Of a stretch of DNA of 35,261 nucleotides, positions 22,219 through 29,799 are shown piece after piece. This DNA comes from JBDHAC01 sp039589195. Its GTDB lineage: Bacteria; Gemmatimonadota; Gemmatimonadetes; Palauibacterales; Palauibacteraceae. The translations under genes and the position numbers were made by a program. How positions within the stretch are numbered: position 1 is the stretch's first letter; the number at the start of each line of letters is the position of its first letter. The notes beneath the pieces were generated by a model that had not been told where the DNA came from, ran no database searches, and was given only the letters and a program-made list of their open reading frames with translations. The DNA is taken from contig JBDHHV010000023.1 of NCBI GenBank assembly GCA_039589195.1, positions 1-35,261 on the forward strand. Direction: 5' to 3'.

Positions 22219-24216
22219 TCACCCGCCAGCGTGAAGCGCCGCGAGCTCACGGTAGCGGCGGTTGTCCCCCCTGAGCGCCTCCAGCCACTCAGTTGCAGGA
22301 GCCGCCTCGGCACCGGCATCGGGGTAACCCGGCTCGACGATGCGCACCTGGGGGCCACCGGAGCCAACACCAGGAGCCTGCGTGGCGCCCGTCATGACGA
22401 TGTCGAGACGCTCGCCTTCACGACACGGGCTGCAGAGGTTCGCCTGGGCTCGGGTGAGAGTCTGACCGTTCACGCTGAAAGTCGGGCCATCGGCCGGCGA
22501 AACGAGACGCAGAGTGAACCCCGACAGCGCCTCTGGGATCCGCCACGTCCCCGAGTAGCGCCCACCACCCTCATCGCTCCAGCCCGTAAGCGTGGTCGCA
22601 GCGTGGAGCGCGAGGAGAACACGCTCCGGCGCCACGGCTCGACGAAGCTCTCGCTCCTGACGAACCCAGCGAAGACGGATCTCCGCACCGTTTCTCGAGA
22701 GCGCCAGCTCACGGAGTCTCTTGAACGGAAGCGAGCTCTCCTGCGAGGCCGGAACCGCGGGGACGAGATCACGAGCGACCTGGTGAACCCGCGGTCCACC
22801 CAGGCGGAGCTCGAAGGCCGCCGTGTCCGGTGCAGGAGCGGTCGGTTCCGGTGGGGGGAAGAGGCGGCTGCGGACCCGGGCTCGGAGCTCGTCGTCCGAC
22901 AGCTGCCCACCGGTCCCGGGCAGCCCGCCCGGACGACCACCCTGCCTGCGACCCGGGAGCTGGGGCCTCGCCTCCGGGTCGCGGCGCTCCGCACCCTCGC
23001 CCTCGACCGGATCCTCTTGGCCTGGATCCGGGTTCTCGCCACCAGGACGACGAGTTGCCTCGAAACGCGACTCGAAATCGCCGATCCGACCTCCGCCCAC
23101 GCCTCCAAAGTCGATGCTTCCGCTTATGACATCTCGCTCGACGAGACCCTCCAGCCGGACCTCCATGGACCGACCCCTTGGCGCAGAGAACAGGAGCACG
23201 AACGAGATGCGATCCCCACGCACCCATCCATCCTCGATTCTTCCCCGGAACCCTCCGTCTCGGTCGCCGCCCAGGACCTGGCCTTCGAGCGCGCCATCCT
23301 CGGACATCTCGAACTCTACGGTAGAGCGCTGGACGCCCATGGGGCCGAACAGGTTCAGGTCCCATTCGCCCGTCACATCGAACGCGGGAGGCTCAACCTC
23401 GTCGATCTCTCGGTCCCCTTCCCCGCCGCCCGGGGTCCGTGGACGGCCCCAGGCCACGTAGTCGTACCGGACGGTGCCGGTCAGGTCTTCGGCGCCCGCT
23501 TGCCAGACGAGACCGGCGACTGCCTCGACCGCCCCCACGCTGACCCAGCCCTCCGGATGTTGCCGCCGGACTCCGGGTGGCCGGGAGGCCTGCACCTTCA
23601 TACCGGCAAGGGTTCCGGCCGCGTCCGAGTCTTTATCCAGATCGATGCCGGGCAGGATCGCGGCGGGCAGATCGGGGGAGCAATCGGTGCTCTCCCGCAG
23701 CCTCACCAGCAGCGTGTTCCAGCCACCCGCGAGCCGGAGCTGGATCGGCGACCCGGGAAGCTCGATCGGCTGACCGTTGATCCACGCGCGTGCTGCCTGG
23801 CAATCACGAGGAGCCGCATCGAGGAGCACGGTTCTGTCCTCCGGTGCCCGGAGGTAGACGTGGGCCAGGATGCTCGATTCTCCTCCGGTCTCGGCCCCTT
23901 CCCCACGCACCGCGTCCAGGACGGCCAGTACGGAGCGAGCTCTAAGACCACGAGCCCCATCCTCGCGGACCAGGGTCCAATAGGCCGGTCCCACGTCGAG
24001 GTCTCGCTCCGGAAACGCCACGCCCTCGGGGCCCTGGAGCGGGTCGGGTGGCGACCCGGGGTCGCTCAAGGGGAGCTCGAGTCGCTCCGACACGAGCCAG
24101 CGGTCCAGCGGCAACGTGGACGACGTGTCCTGGGCCGCGGCGGCCCAAGGGTACACGGAGGCGGCCAGGAGTCCGACGAGTGCTATGCGCGAAGAACAGT
24201 CCGACAAGGACCTCAT
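22219..24216 (-). CDS. Large exported protein of unknown function with beta-barrel-like domain
   Basis: A 665-residue protein. Two ATGs stand in tandem; the one at 24216 has GGAG 5 bases upstream, that at 24219 only 2. A signal peptide ends near AAAAQD. Residues about 80-170 are a beta domain on ligand binding of the kind seen next to hydrolases (AHVYLRAPEDRTVLLD, then AWINGQPIELPG), like a carbohydrate-binding jelly roll. Residues about 270-375 read GEWDLNLFGP, MSEDGALEGQVLGG, IEDGWVRGDRISFVL and LEGLVERDVISGSID; this is a small beta-barrel found in many exported proteins of Planctomycetota and Gemmatimonadota. A Pro/Arg-rich linker follows, then a C-terminal beta part with two cysteines (CSPC). 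No catalytic motif is visible. The antisense strand also has an ORF of similar length but is Arg-rich and lacks signals. Confidence 0.75.
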   Translation of the reverse strand: MRSLSDCSSRIALVGLLAASVYPWAAAAQDTSSTLPLDRWLVSERLELPLSDPGSPPDPLQGPEGVAFPERDLDVGPAYWTLVREDGARGLRARSVLAVLDAVRGEGAETGGESSILAHVYLRAPEDRTVLLDAAPRDCQAARAWINGQPIELPGSPIQLRLAGGWNTLLVRLRESTDCSPDLPAAILPGIDLDKDSDAAGTLAGMKVQASRPPGVRRQHPEGWVSVGAVEAVAGLVWQAGAEDLTGTVRYDYVAWGRPRTPGGGEGDREIDEVEPPAFDVTGEWDLNLFGPMGVQRSTVEFEMSEDGALEGQVLGGDRDGGFRGRIEDGWVRGDRISFVLLFSAPRGRSMEVRLEGLVERDVISGSIDFGGVGGGRIGDFESRFEATRRPGGENPDPGQEDPVEGEGAERRDPEARPQLPGRRQGGRPGGLPGTGGQLSDDELRARVRSRLFPPPEPTAPAPDTAAFELRLGGPRVHQVARDLVPAVPASQESSLPFKRLRELALSRNGAEIRLRWVRQERELRRAVAPERVLLALHAATTLTGWSDEGGGRYSGTWRIPEALSGFTLRLVSPADGPTFSVNGQTLTRAQANLCSPCREGERLDIVMTGATQAPGVGSGGPQVRIVEPGYPDAGAEAAPATEWLEALRGDNRRYRELAALHAGG

Positions 24217-24413
24217 CATGTCTCCGATTGAAGGGTTCGAGTTTCACACCCCACGCCGGTGCGCCGCGTTCCATCCGCGCCGCGTTGCGTCCGCCGTACC
24301 GGTCATCGGCGCGCGCCACCCGTCGTAGCCACTGGCGCCGTCGCAGCCACCGGCCGATAGCAGCCCACCGCTGCCGGTTGCTGGCGGCACGGCCGGGTCA
24401 CAGCTTTCTGTGC

Positions 24414-24953
24414 ATGCATACCGTCCTCGAGCTGCGGGTGAATGGCGACCGGTACGAGGTGGGAGTGCCCGCGCACTACACCCTCCTCGAAACGCTCCGG
24501 TACGTGCTGGGGCTGACCGGCTCCAAACAGGGTTGCGACAAGGGCGACTGCGGAGCCTGCACCGTGCTCGTGGACGGTGAGGCGTACCTCTCGTGCATCA
24601 TGCCAGTGCACGAAGCGGTCGGACACGAGATCGTGACCGTCGAGGGACTCGCCACCGGCCCGAACCCTCACCCGCTACAGGACGCGCTCGACCTGACGGG
24701 CGGTGCCCAATGCGGGTTCTGCACCCCGGGGATCCTTTGCAGCGCCTACGGACTCCTGCTCCGCGACCAGTCCCCGACGCGGGAGGAGATCGCGAGCGCG
24801 CTCTCTGGGAACCTGTGCCGGTGCACCGGCTACACGAAGATCCTGGAGGCGGTGGAGATCGCCGCGGAAGCGCTACGCATAGGGAAGGATCCCGAGCACA
24901 TCCTGACGGCCAAGCGGGGACCTGCGGTACCGCTCGGAGCCGACGACGGCTGA
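24414..24953 (+). CDS. 2Fe-2S subunit of molybdenum hydroxylase (CoxS/XdhC-type small subunit), orphan
   Basis: A 179-residue iron-sulfur protein; the ATG at 24414 gives the usual family start (LELRVNGDRYEV). The plant-ferredoxin-like N-terminal cluster is GCDKGDCGACTVLVDG plus a later SC (four cysteines), and the C-terminal helical domain has QCGFCTPG and NLCRCTGY for the second 2Fe-2S cluster. This is the small subunit of xanthine dehydrogenase, CO dehydrogenase and isoquinoline oxidoreductase relatives, and it passes electrons from the molybdenum subunit. No molybdopterin or FAD subunit gene lies on either side. Unlike usual clusters it is followed by a membrane protein and an exported RidA. 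It lacks a signal peptide. No clear Shine-Dalgarno. Confidence 0.9.
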   Translation: MHTVLELRVNGDRYEVGVPAHYTLLETLRYVLGLTGSKQGCDKGDCGACTVLVDGEAYLSCIMPVHEAVGHEIVTVEGLATGPNPHPLQDALDLTGGAQCGFCTPGILCSAYGLLLRDQSPTREEIASALSGNLCRCTGYTKILEAVEIAAEALRIGKDPEHILTAKRGPAVPLGADDG

Positions 24954-24989
24954 ATGGGCGGACGTCTAGCGGTCTGTGGCCGAGCCGAG

Positions 24990-25589
24990 ATGATCCGGCT
25001 CTCTTCGCACGTTCCTGTCGCCTGCCTCATCGCTTTCGGCACGCACCTGGTGTGTGCCGGTGTGGCGCTCGGGCAGGATGTCGATCGGCCGTCTCAGGAC
25101 CGGTCAGAACGACAGGAACGACCCGACGAGGGCTCCCTGTGGGCGTCGTACGGGCTCGCGGCGGGGATCGGCGTACTGGGGTTCCTCGCGGGTGGATACG
25201 CCGTGATCGAAGCGACGAAAGATGACTGCGACGAGTTCGAGTGTCTCGATTCGGCGTTCTACGGGGCCGCAATCGCGGGCACGATAGGGGTCGGAATCGG
25301 GTCCCATCTCGGCAACGGTCGCCGTGGCAACGTCGTGCTGGACATCCTGACGGCGGCGGGGATCTGGGGTGTTGGGATCGGTCCGCTGTTCACGACGGGA
25401 GATCCGAACCACGCCTACGGGACCATCATGTTCTTCACCGTTCCGATCGCCCAGGTGCTCGTCACTACCATGGTCGAGCGGGCCGTTGGGCGCTCGAAGG
25501 CGAGAAAGCGGCGCGACCGGCTGCAGGCGGAGCTCGTGCCTGTGCAGACCCGTGACGGGGCGGGTCTGTCGCTGCGGCTGCGCTTCTAG
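24990..25589 (+). CDS. Exported membrane-associated protein of unknown function
   Basis: A 199-residue protein. The ATG at 24990 is chosen because a signal peptide starts there (LSSHVPVACLIAFG, ending near VALGQ); an ATG at 24954 directly after the previous stop is an alternative with a longer lead. After the charged stretch SQDRSERQERPDEGS come glycine-rich hydrophobic segments (LAAGIGVLGFLAGGYAVI, AAIAGTIGVGIGSHLG, LTAAGIWGVGIGPLF, FTVPIAQVLVTTMV) and a basic end. It resembles Gly-rich small membrane proteins common in exported unknowns of this kind of genome. The two cysteines in DDCDEFECLD might be disulfide bonded. No function can be given. The RidA gene begins 2 bases after the stop. 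Confidence 0.7.
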   Translation: MIRLSSHVPVACLIAFGTHLVCAGVALGQDVDRPSQDRSERQERPDEGSLWASYGLAAGIGVLGFLAGGYAVIEATKDDCDEFECLDSAFYGAAIAGTIGVGIGSHLGNGRRGNVVLDILTAAGIWGVGIGPLFTTGDPNHAYGTIMFFTVPIAQVLVTTMVERAVGRSKARKRRDRLQAELVPVQTRDGAGLSLRLRF

Positions 25590-25591
25590 CA

Positions 25592-26152
25592 ATGTGCGTC
25601 AACGCGCTCCTCCTGATGGGGATGTCGCTCGCCCTGGGAGTGTCGCTCGCCCCGGGCGTGGTCGTGCCCGCGGTAGCACAGGATTTCGATCCCGAGAGGC
25701 GCCTCGCCGAGTTGGGGATCGAGCTCCCGACACCCGATGCCCCGGTGGCGAATTACGTGAAGGCCGTGACCACGGGGAATCTGGTCTTCGTCGCCGGTCA
25801 CGGGCCCTGCGGTGGGCTGAACGAGACGAACACCGGGAAGGTCGGCCACGACCTCACGGTCGAGGAGGGCTACGCGGTCGCTCGCTGGGTTGGGGTCTGC
25901 CTCCTGGCCTCGCTGAAGCGGGAGATCGGCGATCTGAGCCGCGTCAAACGGATCGTGCGGGTGTTCGGGATGGTGAACGCGCCGCCTGATTTCACCCAGC
26001 ACTCACGGGTCATCAACGGCTGCTCAGATCTCCTCGAGCAGGTCTTCGGCCCCTCCGTGGCCAAGCACGCTCGAGCTGCGGTCGGCATGGCGTCGCTGCC
26101 GCGGGACCAGGCCGTCGAGATCGAGATGGTGGTGGAAATCTCCGGCTCGTAG
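25592..26152 (+). CDS. RidA/YjgF-family protein with signal peptide
   Basis: A 186-residue protein; the ATG at 25592 lies 2 bases after the previous stop, and internal ATGs at 25616 and 25622 remain possible. A signal peptide (LLLMGMSLALGVSLAPG, ending near AVAQD) leads to a RidA domain. Typical features are NLVFVAGHGPC, VRVFGMVNAPPDFTQHSRVINGCS near residues 125-150, and the catalytic-site region ARAAVGMASLPRDQAVEIE with the conserved arginine that binds the carboxylate of imines. Normal RidA proteins are cytoplasmic, deaminate reactive enamines and have about 130 residues. Export to the periplasm is unusual, and this one also has extra cysteines (VCLLAS, NGCSD). It is in one unit with the membrane protein and perhaps the 2Fe-2S subunit. 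Confidence 0.82.
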   Translation: MCVNALLLMGMSLALGVSLAPGVVVPAVAQDFDPERRLAELGIELPTPDAPVANYVKAVTTGNLVFVAGHGPCGGLNETNTGKVGHDLTVEEGYAVARWVGVCLLASLKREIGDLSRVKRIVRVFGMVNAPPDFTQHSRVINGCSDLLEQVFGPSVAKHARAAVGMASLPRDQAVEIEMVVEISGS

Positions 26153-26164
26153 GGTCCACGGCGG

Positions 26165-26669
26165 CTAACGCCGTCGCTTACAGCTCGACGTCCAGCCCGG
26201 CTCGGGGCCGCCGGAGTGCCGGTCGAACCCGTCCTCGGTGACGTTGTGGAAGGTCAGACCGGGCCCGCTCGTCGCCCCGCCGCGGCGCATCACCATATCC
26301 CTGTTCTCCCGCACCCCCTCCCGCCAGTACTCGTCCTGGATCCCGTGCCCGTTGAGGAACTACCGGCCGTTCCATATGGCGGGGAACCGGATCCTCGACC
26401 CGTCTCGTTGGCGGATCTCGTCCATGCAGTCGAATTCGCCGATCATGAAGGCGAACTGGGCCGTTTCAGGTGGTGCATCCGGGTTCAGGCGTCCAAACGG
26501 ATACGCCGGCCGTCGGTGCAAAGGCCACATCCGGCTCGGGACCGGCTGCGGCTCCACCGGCCTGGGCCTCCCCCGATCCCGCTGAAAGGGGGACCCCGAG
26601 CGCACCGAGCATAAGGGCGGCGAAGCGAAATCCGCCCAGACGCTGGATAGGGCGCGGGTTCATGTGCAT
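26165..26669 (-). pseudogene. Decayed exported protein gene (frameshift plus amber stop)
   Basis: A signal-peptide start (ATG at 26669, with GGAG 9 bases upstream, FAALMLGALGVPLSAG) is followed after a frameshift near 26500-26515 by PETAQFAFMIGEFDCMDEI and RIRFPAIWNGR. Here TAG at 26360-26362 stands where the same frame continues with FLNGHGIQDEYWREG, so a single base change from a tyrosine codon could have made the stop. The frame then runs on to TAG at 26165-26167. The text AFAFMIGEFDC type matches proteins of the DUF1579-like class found next door. Two lesions in one gene and a shortened C-terminal part argue for a pseudogene. Another reading is sequencing error. Confidence 0.7.
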
Positions 26670-26673
26670 GGCT

Positions 26674-26970
26674 CTATCTCCAAGATGTATGGTGTTTTCG
26701 GAGGAAACCCGCAGAGCAGGGCGTCGGGCGCTCTTTGGTAAACACTGTCCAGCAACGTGGACACAACTCCTCCCTCCTCACCAACCGCCGAGCGCGCAGA
26801 TTCACGTCCCACTCGCCGACCCAGAAGTCGAACTGGCGAGACTCGACGGGCAATTCGGCCGCGACCGAGAACGGCTGCTGGGCCGAGACCGTTCGGGGAA
26901 TGGCGATCGCCAGCAAGACGAGGGGAACGACGCGGAGAACCAGGAGCGTCCACGGTGGAATGCGGCTCAT
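26674..26970 (-). pseudogene. Truncated exported DUF1579-like protein, probably decayed
   Basis: A 98-residue reading frame from ATG 26970 (with AGGAGG 7 bases upstream) has a good signal peptide ending near VSAQQP, then SRQFDFWVGEWDVNLR, a DUF1579-like opening. After about 15 more residues the sequence turns into Cys/Arg-rich text and stops, whereas related proteins continue for about 150 residues. In another frame VVSTLLDSVYQ is seen, which hints at a frameshift and deletion. It lies just upstream of the other decayed copy (26165-26669), so a tandem pair of paralogues has lost function. Good translation signals suggest recent decay, or a short exported product still made. Confidence 0.6.
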
Positions 26971-27217
26971 TCGTCGCCCTCCTGTGTCCGTTCGGCGATG
27001 TGTGTGGATCGAGTCGCGCCTGCGAGCGTATGAACCGTATGAAGGGTCAAAGGGCAGAAAGTTGAAGCGAGGGATCCTGGCTCCGGGACTCCGGTATGAT
27101 CCCTTTGCACGCGGAAGCTTGGGCGACAGACGGCTCTCGCCGTGGGCGAAGCGGGCCGATTCCAAATAGATCTCGGTAGAAGCAGCAGCGGGCACCTCAA
27201 GAGCAAGCGGTAGCAGG

Positions 27218-29731
27218 ATGTCACGGAGCGCCGCGACCATCGATCACCCGCCCTACCAGAGGCGACTCCGGTCAAAGCTCGTCCGTCTCCCCGCACAGAA
27301 CGCCGGTCTCCTCGCCGTGTTCCTCGCCGCGGGAGCCTTCCTGCCCGCTCCATCGGTAGCGGGCCAAGAAGTCCGAGGCACGGCGGTCGAGTCGGAGACC
27401 GGTCGGCCGCTGGCCGGCGCCTTCGTGAGCCTGGTCGACGCGGTGGGGCGGACCACGGTGGCGGCGCTGGCCGAAGCCGACGGCGCTTTCGTGCTGTCGG
27501 GGTTCCAGTCGGGCCGGTACACGCTCCGCGTCGAGCGCATCGGCTACCAGACCTGGACCACCGACGCGTTCGATGTCGGCCCGGGCGGGACCGTTTCGAG
27601 GCGCCTCGAGGTCCCCATCTCACCGGTGGATTTGACCGAGCTGCGCGTGGCCGTGGAGGGCCAGTGCGGAGCGGCCGACGATGAGTTCCTGCTGGCCTGG
27701 GATGAGGCCCGCAAGGCCCTCGACGTGACGCGGTGGACCGAAGCCGGCCGAAGCCTACGCTTCGAGCTCCGCGATTGGCTCAGGAACCTCGACACCCGGT
27801 ACCGAAGCGTCGGCCGGGACGAGAGCAATACCGAGTGGATCACGGGTCGAACCTCCTTCATCGGCCTGCCTGCAGATGAGCTGGCCGAGGGTGGATACGT
27901 ACAGCGCATGGAGGGCGGCTACCGCTACTACGGGCTGGATGCGCGCACGTTGCTGTCAGACGCATTCCGAGAACAGCACTGCTTCGCCCTCGCGCAGGGC
28001 ACCCGAGAGCGCGCGGGCCAGATCGGCCTGAGGTTCGAGCCGATTGACCGTGGGACCGTCCCCGATGTGGAGGGCGCGCTGTGGCTGGACTCGAGGACCG
28101 GCGAGCTCCTCGACCTCGACTTCCAGTATACCGGGTTGATGCTCGTGAACCTGCCCCGCAGGGGCGATGCGACGGGACGCCTGGAGTTCCAGCGGTTACC
28201 CTCGGGGGCGTGGTTCGTGGCGCGATGGTGGATCCGGACACCGATCCACGAGCGCGGTGGCGGCCTGGCTGCCCGGGTGGTGGGATTCCGGGAGAAGGGT
28301 GGCGAGGTCATCCAGGTCGAGCTGAACGACGGGAGCACCGTCGCGCTCGCCGACTTCGGTACGCTCAGCGGGTCGGTGACGGATGGCTCCGACACACCGC
28401 TTGCGAGCGCCGAGATCTACCTGGTCGGTACGGACCTGGCCACACAGTCGGACCAGGCGGGTCGCTTCCGCCTGGACCTCGTGCCACCCGGGCGGTACGC
28501 GATCGGCGTGCGACACCCCGATCCGCGGATGGCGCGCGTGCCCGATCCGCAGCTCACGGTCGACGTGTTTGCCGAGGACCTGACGTCCGTGGAGCTGGAG
28601 CACACATCAGCCTGGGCCGCCATGCAATTGTGCCCCGCCGAGGTCGAGGAGAATCCCTCGAGCTCCGTTTTGCTGGGGAACGTGGTCGATGATGTCTCGG
28701 GAGAGCCGGTGGCGGGAGCCATCGTTTGGCTGCGTCCGGGTGCGGGCGCAGCCGCCAGAGCGTTCCGCTCGGACGGCGCCGGAGCCTATCTGGTGTGTGG
28801 TGTGGCCCCGGCGCGCGCCCTCGAGCTACAGGCCTCCGGACCGGACAAGATGAGCGAGCCGGTGACCCAGGATATCCCCGCGGGCTCCCTCGTGCTGCTG
28901 GATCTCGAGGTCTCGGGCGCGGCGTTGACGGCTTCCCGCGCGGACGCCAACGAAAGCGTGTCGTTGAGAGGCGTGGTGAAGTCGGCGGAAGACGACCGCC
29001 CACTCAGCGGAGCGCGGGTCACGATCCTCGGTTCGGGGATCGAGCAGATGACTGGTGCCGACGGCACGTTCCTGATGCAGGAAGTACCGAGGGGGCGGCA
29101 CCAGGTGGTGACGGAATACCTCGGGATGGCGTCCGACACCGCCGAGGTCGATCTCAGCTCGGGTACGGTGACCCTGGCGTTGTTCACGATGGAGACGAGA
29201 CCTGTCGAGTTGCCCGCTCTCGACGTCGAGATCGAGCGAACCTTCACGAACTTGCAGCTGGCCGGCTTCTACCAGAGGAAGGAGCGGGGCCTGGGCGAGT
29301 TCATCGGCAGCGAAGATCTACAGTTCGGCGATATCATCACGGCTTTCCGCCGGATCCCCGGCGTACGGCTCCGGAACTGCCCGTTCGTTACCAGCTTCGG
29401 GAGCCGACGCGGTGGCAGCGATTCCATTCCAGGCATTGCTATGGTCCAGACCGATTGCTGGGAGATCGACATCCAGCGCGGGATCGGTGGCCCGAGGTCG
29501 CTGAGCTGTCCGCCGGTGGTGTACCTGGACGGCAATCCGATCTCCTCTTCGTTCGAAGGCATGCCGGAAGCCACGGGGGAGAATCCGTTCAACCGCATCC
29601 AGTCGATTCCGCGCCACATGATCGAGGGCATAGAGGTGCACCGGAACGCGGCCACCGCGCCCGCCATGTACCGCGGATTCGGATCTCGGTGCGGGATCAT
29701 CCTGGTGTGGACCAAGCGCGGGGTCCGATAG
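27218..29731 (+). CDS. Exported protein with four carboxypeptidase-regulatory-like domains and a TonB plug-like end
   Basis: An 837-residue protein from ATG 27218. A long basic N-terminal lead and hydrophobic stretch (LLAVFLAAGAFLPAPSVAG) form the signal. CarboxypepD_reg-like beta-sandwich domains are at residues about 50-130 (VRGTAVESETGRPLAGAFV), 380-460 (GSVTDGSDTPLASAEIYL), 482-560 (GNVVDDVSGEPVAGAIVW) and 580-655 (GVVKSAEDDRPLSGARV). Between the first and second lies a 240-residue domain of unknown type. Residues about 690-837 resemble a TonB receptor plug (FGDIITAFRRIPGVRLRN, PVVYLDGNPIS, IEGIEVHRNAAT), but no beta-barrel follows. Several genes of this style are known in Gemmatimonadota, where their function is not understood. 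It probably sits at the outer membrane and may interact with TonB. It is divergent from the decayed pair. Confidence 0.85.
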   Translation: MSRSAATIDHPPYQRRLRSKLVRLPAQNAGLLAVFLAAGAFLPAPSVAGQEVRGTAVESETGRPLAGAFVSLVDAVGRTTVAALAEADGAFVLSGFQSGRYTLRVERIGYQTWTTDAFDVGPGGTVSRRLEVPISPVDLTELRVAVEGQCGAADDEFLLAWDEARKALDVTRWTEAGRSLRFELRDWLRNLDTRYRSVGRDESNTEWITGRTSFIGLPADELAEGGYVQRMEGGYRYYGLDARTLLSDAFREQHCFALAQGTRERAGQIGLRFEPIDRGTVPDVEGALWLDSRTGELLDLDFQYTGLMLVNLPRRGDATGRLEFQRLPSGAWFVARWWIRTPIHERGGGLAARVVGFREKGGEVIQVELNDGSTVALADFGTLSGSVTDGSDTPLASAEIYLVGTDLATQSDQAGRFRLDLVPPGRYAIGVRHPDPRMARVPDPQLTVDVFAEDLTSVELEHTSAWAAMQLCPAEVEENPSSSVLLGNVVDDVSGEPVAGAIVWLRPGAGAAARAFRSDGAGAYLVCGVAPARALELQASGPDKMSEPVTQDIPAGSLVLLDLEVSGAALTASRADANESVSLRGVVKSAEDDRPLSGARVTILGSGIEQMTGADGTFLMQEVPRGRHQVVTEYLGMASDTAEVDLSSGTVTLALFTMETRPVELPALDVEIERTFTNLQLAGFYQRKERGLGEFIGSEDLQFGDIITAFRRIPGVRLRNCPFVTSFGSRRGGSDSIPGIAMVQTDCWEIDIQRGIGGPRSLSCPPVVYLDGNPISSSFEGMPEATGENPFNRIQSIPRHMIEGIEVHRNAATAPAMYRGFGSRCGIILVWTKRGVR

Positions 29732-29760
29732 CCGACCCCTAGCGGCCTCACGTCCCGCAC

Positions 29761-29799
29761 GTAGTTTCTCGCGTCCGCTTTTTCGCGTGAGGGAACTAC
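29761..29799 (+). promoter_or_regulatory. Hairpin that encloses the ribosome-binding site of the GT39 gene
   Basis: GTAGTT (29761-29766) and AACTAC (29794-29799) form the outer stem; GCG/CGC and short TC/GG pairs continue it. The GAGGG Shine-Dalgarno lies in the right arm, directly before ATG 29800, so folding would hide it. Confidence 0.5.

Noticed and set aside
22192..24231. 679-residue plus-strand frame covering the large exported protein
   Set aside because: Minus strand has tandem ATGs with GGAG, a signal peptide and a beta-barrel-like domain; the plus frame is Arg/Pro-rich without signals.
24228..24250. T-loop-like GGTTCGAGT, possible tRNA piece
   Set aside because: The flanking bases do not pair as a T stem (the closing G-C pair is missing) and no acceptor or anticodon stem is found.
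27028..27043. Direct repeat GTATGAA with a 9-base step in the divergent spacer
   Set aside because: Too short to claim as an operator; no promoter with proper spacing overlaps it.
27062..27100. TTGAAG and TATGAT as a promoter for the 837-residue protein
   Set aside because: The spacer is 27 bases, far from the usual 16-18; only the TATGAT hexamer is a fair -10 candidate.
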